A DNA stretch of 64,000 nt from assembly GCA_027077805.1 (NCBI GenBank), contig JALWTS010000034.1, positions 62,001-126,000 of the forward strand, written 5' to 3'. The number at the start of each line of letters is the position of its first letter. Within the stretch, counting starts at the first letter, position 1. A program made the translations under genes and the position numbers. Below, piece by piece: positions 61,701 to 64,000 of the stretch. The notes below the pieces were generated by a model that saw only the letters and a program-made list of their open reading frames with translations, was not told where the DNA came from and searched no databases. Source of the DNA: Gammaproteobacteria bacterium. Lineage in GTDB: Bacteria > Pseudomonadota > Gammaproteobacteria > JABHGC01.

Positions 61701-64000
61701 CAAGATATGCCATTAGAGCAATTATTAGAAGTCTTAGATCAAGCAAGAGATTTAAGTCGCCCTCCTTTATTTCAGGTTGCGTTTGGTTTGCAAAATATGC
61801 CCATGCCCAGTGTGAGTTTAAATGATTTAGAGGTTACAACGCTGAGTTTGCCAGTAACAGGGGCAAAATTTGATTGGACAGTTTCTTTAACGGAAGGCAA
61901 TGGGCAAATCAATGCTATGGTTGAATATAATTGCGATTTATATCAAGCATCAACTTTAAAAACGATGGGGCGTTATTTTAGTCATTTATTACAAGGTGTG
62001 GTTGAAAATCCTGAACAGGCTATTTATGCCTTACCTTTGTTGAGTAATGAACTACAACAACAGTTATTATTTAATTGGCAGCAACGTCAAAGTTATCCCA
62101 TTAAACATCATTTAATCCGTCAGTTCGATGCCATTGCACAACGCTATGCGGATAAGATTGCCATTTGTTTTCAACAAAAAACCTTAAGTTATCAACAATT
62201 GCAACAACAAAGTGAACAATTCGCCGCGTATTTATTACAACAAGGGGATTGTTGCAATAAAGTCATCGGTTTATGTTTAGAACGCCGTGAGCAAGTCATT
62301 ATTGCGATTTTAGCGATTTTGAGAGTAGGGGCAACATATTTGCCATTAGACCCCATTTATCCTAGAGAGCGGATTCAGTTTATTTTGAGCGATGCGGATG
62401 CTTGTATTGTGATAACGCAAACCGATTTAATGGCCTTAGTTGCTATTGACGATAGTGTGATGATTGATATCGATAGTCCAGAATTTGCCACAGCGATTGT
62501 TGCGATGGATACGAGTGTTTTAAGCAATATTGCCATTCAAGCCCAACAATTTGCCTATATTATTTATACCTCGGGTTCTACTGGAAAACCAAAAGGTGTC
62601 GCTATTCGCCATGATCAGGTCTTGCGATTATTTGCCAGTACCCAAGAATGGTTTAATTTTTCGGAACAAGATGTTTGGAGTTTGTTTCATTCTTATGCCT
62701 TTGATTTTTCGGTATGGGAGATTTGGGGTGCGTTGTTATATGGGGGACGTTTAGTGATTGTCCCTAATGAGCTTGCCCTTTCTGCACAAGCGACTTATGA
62801 TTTATTGCAACAACAACAAGTGACCGTATTAAATCAAACCCCTTCGGCATTTTATGCCTTATCACAATGGGCGTTGACGCAAACCCAAGCCTTATCCAGC
62901 TTGCGTTATATTATTTTTGGCGGTGAGGCATTAGATTTTTCTGCCTTAACTGATTGGCTTACTGCTTATGGTGATAAACAACCAGAATTAATTAATATGT
63001 ATGGTATTACGGAAACCACGGTTCATGTCAGCTATCGCCCCATTAAACAACAGGATATTATTAATCATCAAGGTAGTATTATCGGACAGCCCTTGCCTGA
63101 TTTAGCCTTATATTTATTGGATGATTATTTACAGCCTGTCCCTACTGGCGTGGCAGGTGAAATCTGTATTGCTGGCGCAGGGGTGGCGAATGGCTATTTA
63201 AATCGGCAACAATTAAGCAAGCAACGCTTTGTTCAGCATCCTGTTACCCAAGATAAATTATATCGTTCGGGTGATTTGGCTCGATATTTAGTCAATGGTG
63301 AATTGCAATATTTAGGACGGGTCGATCAACAGGTTAAAATTCGAGGCTTTCGGATCGAAATTGGCGAAATTGAAGCCGTAATTCAGCAATATAAAAATGT
63401 TAATCGTTGTGTTGTGCTGGTAAAACAGGCGACTTTGTTTGCCTATATTACCATTGCAAAACCTGTCGATTTAGTATTATTAAAAGCGTATTTGCAACAG
63501 CAATTACCCGCTTATATGGTGCCTACTGCGATCACTATATTGGAAACTTTTCCATTAACTGCCAATGGTAAGTTAGATAAAAAATCCTTGCCATTACCTG
63601 AATTGCAAAGCCAAACAGGGCATTTACCTGAAACACCAACTGAACAGCAACTGGCACAATATTGGCAACAAATTTTAGGCATTGCGACCGTAAGAAAACA
63701 AGATAATTTCTTTGATTTGGGCGGGCATTCATTACTGGCAACCCAATTATTCACTCAAATTCGTCAATATTGGCAAATTGAACTGCCATTACGGAGCTTA
63801 TTTGAATATCCGCAATTAGATGCACTCGCCAAACAAATTGATAATATGAGTCAATCAAGCTCAACGGGTATGGTCCAAATTCCAGTACAAGCACCAGAGC
63901 AACCACTAGTATTATCGTTTGCTCAACAACGCTTATTGTTTTTCCAAACCTTAATGCCGAATAGTATTCAATATCATATGCCATTTGCCTTTCAAATTCA
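39186..64000 (+). CDS. Giant multimodular non-ribosomal peptide synthetase (partial, runs off the right edge)
   Basis: The frame starts at ATG 39186, eight bases after AAAGG, and stays open for 8,271 codons. All the catalytic motifs I positioned, spread along its length, fall in this one frame. Domain order is C1-A1-T1-E1, C2-A2-T2, C3-C*-A3-T3, then four C-A-T modules and the start of C8. Active serines of the carrier domains are at residues 1009, 2502, 3985, 5023, 6063, 7122 and 8182. By-eye Stachelhaus codes give unknown (D-form because of E1), Ser, Thr, Gln, Val, Pro and Thr. A condensation domain opens the protein and no synthetase gene precedes it, so C1 may attach an acyl starter, which would make a lipopeptide. 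No ending thioesterase is seen. Its left neighbour is divergent oxyR. Confidence 0.95.
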   Translation, partial: MDKLSDAQKRAKILALLKAKQQQIQYFPLSYSQQRLWFLDQMQPLSAVYNIALAVELYGELDLALLQQAFDHIVQRHAMLRACLETNDGKPRQRIKPKLSIPIQVKDCSDNDFDQFLASLAYQPFDLEKDSLIRFYCINTDADFKVLLWVVHHIIADGWSMGILQQELAYFYQTLQQGKTPNLPLPKIQYTDFIAWQQQRWQSSWLEQELKFWQSYLAGIEVLELATDLSRPAIQTDHGNTYYFHLSKTVVSQFETLLQAEQATLFMGLMTVWQVLLFHYSRQSNFAVGTPFHGRERQETKDVIGFFVNTLVIPSHINPKNTFLQQLAVTKKHLLSAFNHPDLPFEYLVDALKVERQPSHTPLFQVLFAWQNLPMATTQLESIPFKRHDILGKTAKFDLSLVIVPESEDYSASLEYNSDLFLATTIEAMASHYQQLLVEIIRQAQTKIGDLRLLNQSQQAQLKALGYRQGEYPHSSLSHLISQWANVQPEKTAIVSDQTQLTYQQLEQFSNQLARYLQTIGVQANDRVGVQLNPCCELVVIVLAILKLGASYLPLDPNYPESRLQMMREDAQIRVLFAESDLDLAMPVIIWQQHQSQILSQSSQPFAIDVPPLTAAYLIYTSGSTGRPKGVIGHHLGVVNLLADLQQRLPLVPSDNGSWWSSFSFDVAVYELFSILVAGGCLYIPPDKHRSDPAQLFAWLLQHQISAAYLPPFFLAPLLTWLQQEGHANAMKLRRLLVGVEPIAETLLAEIQQRIPDLQIINGYGPTEASICCSLYSVPKARKYQRRTPIGEVVQNNQILILNAQRQFVPKGVVGELYVGGLGLTHGYWQRPELDSLWVTLYDQRFYRTGDLVRFLADGPLQFIGRVDHQVKLRGYRIELGEIEALLLQQEDIADAVVMVQTLQDRPHLIAYLVLAHNDFNLESLKQELKQQLPDYMVPAYFMVLETLPTTDNGKLDRKALPLPMPVTTTDYFPPQSPIEQLLVNIWQQVLGVAKVSITDNFFSLGGDSIISIEVIAKARAHGVMIEPKQLFQYQTIVDLAKVVKRNVTEELEGQETGELSLSPIQQWFFQQNFAKLSHWNQSVVFASETALNTANLALAVKALYQHHAVLRSRFTQTSSKPVIWQAEILAEVNTTTFTKVAAYDWSESQIQAYINQQQASLELSRAGLFQVIYLQTLPQQSDYLVMFAHHLIIDGVSWRILLQDLAMFYQQLQQQQALSYPNKTTAWKTWLNHAQGYFASNADKDKAYFLAQAELPLTALPQDHYLPNLERDFAKVAWQYSVEQTQIMLLELSQHYAIRFPEFLITALVLTLRDWSEQTGICFALEGHGRDTQGLGALEALDLSQTVGWFTNVYPVYVDLGAEQDFGIILQRVKQACRTVPNHGMAYGYLSLDSQAQVSFNYLGQWRANTAELANLSTVNLKPIERALENHRPYLFDIIAQIEQDCLQITWHYSSACHEQDTMAYLSKQYQFYLQQLLEYCLQTESYGYSLDDFKLCQWQDDKLAQVVKQHKIDNIYPLSYTQKGMVFESNENQETHAYLQQVFCQLSGNLDFNLWQHCWQQVIQHYDILRIAVESDHQIVYANVEPEWIVLDWQHLTQAQQQQHWQQLLPQDRQQGFVWHKPPLMRFYWIYYSKNQVQFLWTHHHILVDGWSLPLIWQAIFRLYEYRLVGEYYHLPAVRPYSDYIQWLYQQAQAKAKSYWQSHLSGFDQKNRLLIESSQAKNLRVETLSLSFTEAQQQYYQHFCQQQQLTLNTLLQTAWALLLARYSGDSDIVFGVTVSGRPSELEQVENMVGLFINTLPFRIQLNLDESGFVLLQRLQTVFQDWRQYDHSALTQVQTWCDTPAQSLFSTLFVVENYPVDKNLASQSGQLQVSAMQALEITAYPLTMVIALQPQLMIQCRYDSGYYQQEAMTALLSHYQQLLTGLCQQPNSIALKLSLLTEVEQQQQQLWHQTQRVYPNQDQSLIYWFEQQVEQRPYQMAVEYQQQSLTYQQLNYKANQLAHHLHSLNISPGSMIGVCMYRCLDLVIALYGIIKAGCAYLPLDPDLPKQRLNYMVEHAQLEVVIYHHASVYCVPDTKTNWCCNIEKEWPDVESNINQNLGLNLLGEDPAYVIYTSGSTGQPKGVVIPHRGIVNRLLWMQQHYQLQPQDAVLQKTPYSFDVSVWEFFWPLMVGARLVLAEPDGHKDPAYLCRLIQQQKISHLHFVPSMLAVFLDYQEASDCHSIKQVFCSGEALAIEHKERFFQCLPNAELHNLYGPTEASVDVSYWDCSQAIPKHSHSIPIGYPIANTQLLILDPWLNPVPVGLSGELYIGGINLAIAYLNQAQLTSERFIYYQKQRWYKTGDKARYLSDGAIEYLGRLDFQVKLRGQRIELGEIEQVLVKQSGILEAVVIVDNEHLVAYVQPESGRKPDLEVLKQQLVAILPLYMVPSSFMVIRDWPRLPSGKINRKNLPKADQAVINTLTWSAPQTAEQQLLAGIIAKVLNITKVSLDANFFQLGGHSLTAMQVLTKVRQQFAVEIRMSEFFVAPTVLDLAELLKTKQSDKLPDIEIVNRNANLALSFAQQRLWFFSQWEASRSAYNMPAIVKISGKLNVSALRKSLNLIVQRHEILRTRFINRSGEPMIKIEPEMTIDCPIENWQNFTTTEQDRQLQQWATQQAQQPFDLEQSVFRVQLIQLSAQQWLFAYSFHHLVADGWSVGLFIQELAQAYLSFCQQQPLVLPELPIQYLDYAMWQRQWFQGKHYQQGWDYWQQQLHAVPTLVLPTDFERPSQQSFKGRHFYFEIEAELTQKLYQLSYQTETTLFMVLLTGFAILLSRYAKQNDFCIGTVTAGRQRAEVENLIGCFVNALLLRLDLSGNPNVVEILQRVKTTTFAAYAHQDFPSELMMALATERELSYAPLAQVGFALQNTPMPSIELPELRIEAVAFETGIAKYDLTFNLTEQAKGLQGVVEYNTDLFKLERIQHLVAQYIWVLGVIAEHADCYISNFPWLSQQQLFQELGLTVEAYERVEPLSVVQRDLYLDTVLNPESIYNSMGNVLELHQTIDLELWQQALQQLLQQQPVLRSRIIACHARYAEMAYQCVQTATQASFEYWQYPEETYSDDDIVAHIKAWIYRPFDLANDALVQYGLIQRRKDKYILLGRGHHSVLDGTAGTVVFQQILANYHALQQQSQAETVPAIFYQYVQENRQTFDHLATLQYWQQQAALLQALDFQPLPIKQPQKIHKKLALPENDWQLIKRYCRQQGMTPALYFKGLYALLLDIYCRPSQDFFIFDVLSTRRGQHRYTIGCYYQQLPIIFKLASLESANGFAEYWQQLKRYKRELGQFQHISVLEQNRILPQHRLAFFYNYYSFPAELEVFGRKEKISQYIPLFFDNQVQLIINAGFATPELSLYYHNQYFTDLNFLDRLLLFSKQLMQGAESLGQLTSLLSNETKFWYDTQPVDYPVTQCLHQQFALQALNYPDKIAVRFEQDQITYAQLQQQSLQLAGYLQQQGVQSGQLVALSIYRKIDLIVGLLGILQAGAAYLPLDPAYPLERVQTIVEDAKVVAIVTLANLSTVFAELTLPIICLDSDQAKIQTAAKPNVQSQIHDLAYVIYTSGSTGKPKGVPITHAQVQRLFLATKAWFHFNAEDCWCLFHSYAFDFSVWEIWGALLHGGCLVIVPYLTARSPEDFYQLLFAENITVLNQTPSAFYALLASLEQRDITRLTRLRWIIFGGEALDLTRLKKWYQRYPQASTQLVNMYGITETTVHVSYRLINPTELDQTSGSVIGQIIPDLKLMLLDRHYRPVPIGVIGEIAITGAGVCQGYLNHPELTQQQFILHQGQRYYCSRDLARYRDDGELEYLGRLDEQVKVRGFRIELGEIEAVIGQYADVSEYAVIVQQGLIIAYVVAKNDKFELRQLRAFLQQSLPDYMLPSRWRQLDRFPLTQNGKLNKVALPIPEEISDQPYVAPETDFEKDLAQIWQSLLKVERVGKKDHFFNLGGHSLLATQLISRIRDYFHIELPLKTLFLKPVLEQFAQTIEQQSQQSENYFAIVDKSQPLLLSFSQERLWFLQQFTPNSVSYNIPLFANIAGKLNYVALEFALDQIIQRHDSLRTRFIPVDEGVRQVIIPVEESSFKLKIVSLDDNQTVEQWVKAELDQAFLLSASVFRVKLLKLAPNQHLFAINMHHIISDARSLSILLTELHYYYQHYHQNNSVQIALPRLKVQYADYAIWQRQWDFQQSLHYWQQQLQDLTVLQLPTDYPRPKVQSEQGQHCSTLIPAQLRQALVHFASQQQLTLFMLTLAGFAGLLAHYSRQQDIAIGTPISGRNRSELEPLIGFFVNTLVLRLQPNQHDSVLTWLQRVKQTALDAYAHQDLPFDKLVEVLQPERQTSHSPLFQVMFSWQDVSDFDWQFPDLVIEPREVETAVAKFDLSCTLVDLGEHIQINMEYASDLFELSTIQRMGQHFILLLEQMLAQPQQNIWQYCLMTKAEQQQWQQWNQTDVAYDFEQSLGQRFYQVVSQYPDAIAVEFASEQLSYQQLDQQSNQLAHYLSSLGLQPQQVVAVALPRCLELAVVVIAILKLNAIYLPLDYQVPIERLQRLVQQAQAKVLLTEHSDDEFHAISIHPKDKTWLTYPYHPLAITPLLQDICYLIYTSGSTGEPKAVMIPQQAILNHMLWFNQRFALNHHDRVLHKTPIGFDASIWELLSPLLVGGCLVIAPPNAHQDPDILINILQQYGITVLQVVPTLLQMLQLREGFAQLKCLRYLFCGGEALTAHLVQQVYQQLPLLQLVNLYGPTEVTIDSSYYICPNPPPKVIPIGQPIANMKAHIWDERQQALPLGVIGELYFSGMGLALGYYQRADLSQANFIHKENQIYYRTGDFARYIGEGQLQYLGRRDQQIKWRGYRIELEEISNVLLQADAVEQAVVLLRQPQLIAFVVFTKKQTDTDTVDKQIDRLQSCLAKQLPDYMLPSAWKVLEQMPMFANGKIDYKTLRQCPLESVVDEGAVLTDQWQQLVANVWQRLLKVPVTNAHAHFFDLGGHSLTAVQAINQLQQQLQLSLPVRLLFEYPRLDQLAQQLAELSQQQAFLPILKADYSQPLPLGLAQERLWLIEKIKPTTAYLMPALLEIAGKLNPNKIKQSLEQLSQVHQILRTYFVEQQQQVWQKIDDKPNFAWHYLDYSAQSEPQQSVQQLLSQELQQAFDLSQPPLWKVWLIQRNAEQTQWQLFLIFHHSIMDGWSIPLLLNQWQQLYQGIELPTPALQYADYAVWQRQTYAQILEQDLPYWQQQLQDLTPTQLFTDYSRSTEISYQGDAITVQWSFQLYQNLKQLAKRMDTTVYTVVLTSFYTLLYRYLNQRDLVIGTPVSGRSHPQIEDLLGFFVNMLVLRVQWQQDLSFLDLLVKVKQMLLSAYEHQAIAFETLVDQLLDHRDLSQHPLFQIVLSWQTSTQPFSWPDLTIRHIPIPTNTAKFDMLVAIVEQPTQGLNLSIEYRKDLYRLETIQNFIEHWQYLLKQIIAQPQQWLSDYPMVFPAEQQLLSDWSGVNVNRDYPQKTVAALFSEQVQQRPNATAIIWEQTPLSYQQLDQASNALAHYLQSIGIGLETPVAIYLPRSDALIIAILAVVKAGAYYIPLDISYPSERLRWMLQDSDSQLLISQSHYYQQFALENTQLTLLWEDWQGIHTQYPNTKVDSHSQLHHLIYMMYTSGSTGLPKGVAIEQKGVVRLVKQSHYVNLDPKQKILQYAPVAFDAATFEIWGALLNGACLVIAPAGQLGLNQLAQFIQQSHITTLWLTAPLFHLMIDQAITAFANVEQVLAGGDVLSATHIQRLQQHYPDCQIINGYGPTENTTFTCCYRLPKHWQGNDVPIGYPIRHTKVVVLDDNLQFVPIGVVGDLYIGGDGLARGYWKRPKLNADAFIEYQGQRFYRSGDKVRYLPGGCLQFLGRADQQVKIRGFRIELGEIEQKLQQYPDIQQAVVVVQTLAQQKQLVAYFTSQAKVVLDALRSFLQQQLPSYMLPSFYIALEQLPFTANGKIDTKALPLPESVGTDSHLQVPRTELEQQLLQLWQQLLGIHPLGMDANFFELGGHSLLAVQLLSRIRQQWSVDIRLEWFFSHPQIMPLASLLQQQLAQQSPQSASELTLTKVNLKHYPLSFSQSRLWFLHQFETQAATYNMPAAVKLEGKLDIDALQLALLQLYQRQHSLRTCFCLQEPSQQPVQIVQAVPKVVLTRHRFKNQTQALDWIQEQALQAFDLSRSPLFYTSLLDLDQDGENTKILFLNMHHIISDGWSMGILVRELSSLYLSICQQKVSNLAELELQYTDYAYWQGQWFQQGRLQAELDYWLQRLHDLPMLRLPTDYPRPNEQTYYGQSFTMALTAELTQKLRQFAKQQQMTLFNLLLAGFYIVLSRYSGQQDLMVGTPVAGRQSPKIENIIGFFVNTLVLRWQLDETQRLQDYLRQLKQQLWQDFSYQALPFEKLVELIAPERDLSHSPLFQILFALQNQPMASIELPELRFSPLHLPSQTAKFDLFMEWGESTDQLIGRIEYNRDLFQSDTIRQLFHHYQQLLEAITQQALSKPLLDLSLLHPEEWRQLVYHWNQRYSLPEHPLPTSVLALVLAQAKATPKRVAICYQQQQLSYAELISQAQLLSQQLQAQGLTAKQIVAVLLPRGLALIVAILAILLSDCAYLPLDMSYPLPRLQWMLSHAKACLLMTKTVPADLTVDIPIWQLEQEPADNNLGLSIPATASHPWQNLAYIIYTSGSTGLPKAVAMPHTALVNLLIWQTQEQAQALTTLQFAPISFDVSFQEIFTTLSVGGRLVMMDESQRQEPEQLLSLLQQAEIQRLFLPYVGLQQLASTALQLSVYPKTLLQVITAGEQLVITPEILAFFKALPQARLHNQYGPSETHVVTAYPLPAEPELWQGLPSIGWPIAQVQIYILDDYQRPVPIGVEGQLYVGGQLAKGYLYQEDLTAERFVMNPFMERDRMYATGDRAKYLSNGEIVFLGRRDKQVKIRGYRIELGEIEAVLNQLPEIEQVVVDVKQQQLFAAIILNNNAVQCQSQQWQQYLAKQLPEYMIPNQWLILDTLPLTPSGKIDRLALVKFAQTHQTPIDQRQLPRDPVEASLLGLWQQLLQRQDFGVHDNFFQLGGHSLLATQLMAKIRQQSNIELPLKTLFAYPTIAELAPHFSELGQGKRPPLVKAEPQQWLPASYPQERLWFLAQLAPNTTAYHLPAALELKGKLDIDLLIDAIKALIQRQQSLASHFVVDNTMATSVGLAFFASEDWQLKQYPSQSKEQAWQQLLMDMTQTFDLSHDWLFRASLYPITTESETDQPHNQHHWFLLFNLHHIIADGWSIGIFIQELVELYQALSQQRSPKLLALPIQYSDYSIWQRQWLQGEVLEQQLAYWQQQLQDAPILDLMTDYPRPAVQTYQGDAVYFTLDSALSQRLNEFAQVQGVSLFMLLLAGFYALLYRYTRQTDIVVGSPIAGREHIEVENLIGFFVNTQALRVQFEPEQTFIHLLDQVKHVALGAYAHQDMPLEQLLEVLDQARDLSRPPLFQVAFGLQNMPMPSVSLNDLEVTTLSLPVTGAKFDWTVSLTEGNGQINAMVEYNCDLYQASTLKTMGRYFSHLLQGVVENPEQAIYALPLLSNELQQQLLFNWQQRQSYPIKHHLIRQFDAIAQRYADKIAICFQQKTLSYQQLQQQSEQFAAYLLQQGDCCNKVIGLCLERREQVIIAILAILRVGATYLPLDPIYPRERIQFILSDADACIVITQTDLMALVAIDDSVMIDIDSPEFATAIVAMDTSVLSNIAIQAQQFAYIIYTSGSTGKPKGVAIRHDQVLRLFASTQEWFNFSEQDVWSLFHSYAFDFSVWEIWGALLYGGRLVIVPNELALSAQATYDLLQQQQVTVLNQTPSAFYALSQWALTQTQALSSLRYIIFGGEALDFSALTDWLTAYGDKQPELINMYGITETTVHVSYRPIKQQDIINHQGSIIGQPLPDLALYLLDDYLQPVPTGVAGEICIAGAGVANGYLNRQQLSKQRFVQHPVTQDKLYRSGDLARYLVNGELQYLGRVDQQVKIRGFRIEIGEIEAVIQQYKNVNRCVVLVKQATLFAYITIAKPVDLVLLKAYLQQQLPAYMVPTAITILETFPLTANGKLDKKSLPLPELQSQTGHLPETPTEQQLAQYWQQILGIATVRKQDNFFDLGGHSLLATQLFTQIRQYWQIELPLRSLFEYPQLDALAKQIDNMSQSSSTGMVQIPVQAPEQPLVLSFAQQRLLFFQTLMPNSIQYHMPFAFQI
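43735..46800 (+). other. NRPS module 2: C-A-T, serine predicted
   Basis: C2 follows the epimerase and so should be of the type that accepts a D-residue donor; its active motif is HHILVDG at 1646-1652. A2 (IYTSGSTG 2114-2121) has code DVWHFSLVD, identical to the established serine code of EntF. T2 Ser is residue 2502. Confidence 0.9.
46855..51260 (+). other. NRPS module 3: C-C*-A-T, threonine predicted, tandem condensation-like domains
   Basis: C3 is an ordinary condensation domain with HHLVADG at 2689-2695. It is followed directly by a second, divergent one (C*, about 3009-3420) and then A3 (3595-3602), whose code DFWNIGMVH is the established threonine code. T3 Ser is residue 3985. No carrier domain separates C3 from C*. 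Confidence 0.85.
48210..49440 (+). other. Divergent condensation-like domain C* inside module 3
   Basis: About 410 residues begin PLSVVQRDLYLD and keep the condensation fold landmarks, including HHSVLDG at residues 3144-3150 with the catalytic second His. The rest differs strongly from the seven other C domains: the usual RHE/LRT and FVNTL regions are replaced by LRSRIIACH and IGCYYQQLP. It could be an interface-type, amino-acid-modifying or side-chain acylating domain; the sequence does not say which. Confidence 0.7.
51300..54370 (+). other. NRPS module 4: C-A-T, glutamine predicted
   Basis: C4 has HHIISDA at 4168-4174, with Ala in place of the usual final Gly. A4 (4633-4640) has code DAWQFGLID, reported for Gln-type pockets; Glu is the closest alternative. 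T4 Ser is residue 5023. Confidence 0.82.
54415..57500 (+). other. NRPS module 5: C-A-T, valine predicted
   Basis: C5 has HHSIMDG at 5211-5217. A5 has MYTSGSTG at 5679-5686 and code DAFWLGGTF, which differs from known valine codes by at most one conservative change. T5 Ser is residue 6063. Confidence 0.87.
57550..60660 (+). other. NRPS module 6: C-A-T, proline predicted
   Basis: C6 has HHIISDG at 6255-6261. A6 (6730-6737) has code DVQFIAQVV. Proline pockets read DVQ(L/F)IAHVV, so only one position, His to Gln, differs. T6 Ser is residue 7122. Another cyclic imino acid is the alternative. Confidence 0.8.
60715..63840 (+). other. NRPS module 7: C-A-T, threonine predicted
   Basis: C7 has HHIIADG at 7317-7323. 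A7 (7793-7800) has code DFWNIGMVH, the same as A3, hence Thr. T7 Ser is residue 8182. Unlike module 3 there is no extra C-like domain. Confidence 0.88.
63895..64000 (+). other. NRPS module 8: start of a condensation domain
   Basis: After T7 the frame continues with LSFAQQRLLFFQTLMPNS, the opening core motif of a condensation domain, cut by the window edge. At least one further residue is therefore added to the peptide. Confidence 0.85.

Overview
The window is AT-rich chromosomal DNA from a gammaproteobacterium. The evidence is gene order: algC-argB; comEC-cvpA-exbB-exbD-msbA-lpxK-ycaR-kdsB; tamA-tamB; gph-ubiG; rtcR divergent from rtcBA; and an oxyR-type regulator. Low GC, glutamine-rich proteins, a TSUP permease and a multihaem cytochrome would fit a Thiotrichales- or Methylococcales-like lineage, but no rRNA gene is present and the family cannot be fixed from this sequence.

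Layout. 1-3.5 kb: phosphomannomutase/phosphoglucomutase with a membrane sensor-like N-terminus, then argB. 3.6-7.6 kb: a secreted coiled-coil DUF4124 protein, a TSUP permease, a one-permease LolC/E-LolD lipoprotein exporter and a DUF2062 membrane protein. 7.7-15.8 kb: a forward envelope operon (ComEC, a CvpA-aspartic protease fusion, ExbB, ExbD, MsbA, an LpxK-YcaR fusion, KdsB). 15.9-19 kb: an accessory patch with a SnoaL-like protein, a 29-codon membrane ORF coupled to a two-unit QueD-like protein, an acyl carrier protein and a type III polyketide synthase beside a decayed copy of its own 3' end. 19-31 kb, reverse strand: TamB, TamA, a five-haem membrane cytochrome with TPRs, Gph, UbiG and a lipoprotein penicillin-acylase family hydrolase. 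31-39 kb: a glutamine-rich DUF349 protein, the RNA-repair locus rtcR/rtcBA with a recognisable sigma-54 promoter, and oxyR.

39.2 kb to the right edge is one open reading frame of at least 8,271 codons, a non-ribosomal peptide synthetase that is still open at the boundary. Domain order is C-A-T-E / C-A-T / C-C*-A-T / C-A-T / C-A-T / C-A-T / C-A-T / C... Specificity codes read by eye suggest D-X1, Ser, Thr, Gln, Val, Pro, Thr, and then more residues. C* is a second, divergent condensation-like domain inserted before the Thr adenylation domain. No thioesterase, MbtH, phosphopantetheinyl transferase, exporter or tailoring enzyme for this product lies in the window, so the cluster continues to the right. 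No tRNA, rRNA, CRISPR array, insertion sequence or attachment site was recognised. No stretch above 300 bases lacks a gene; the longest is 38938-39185.
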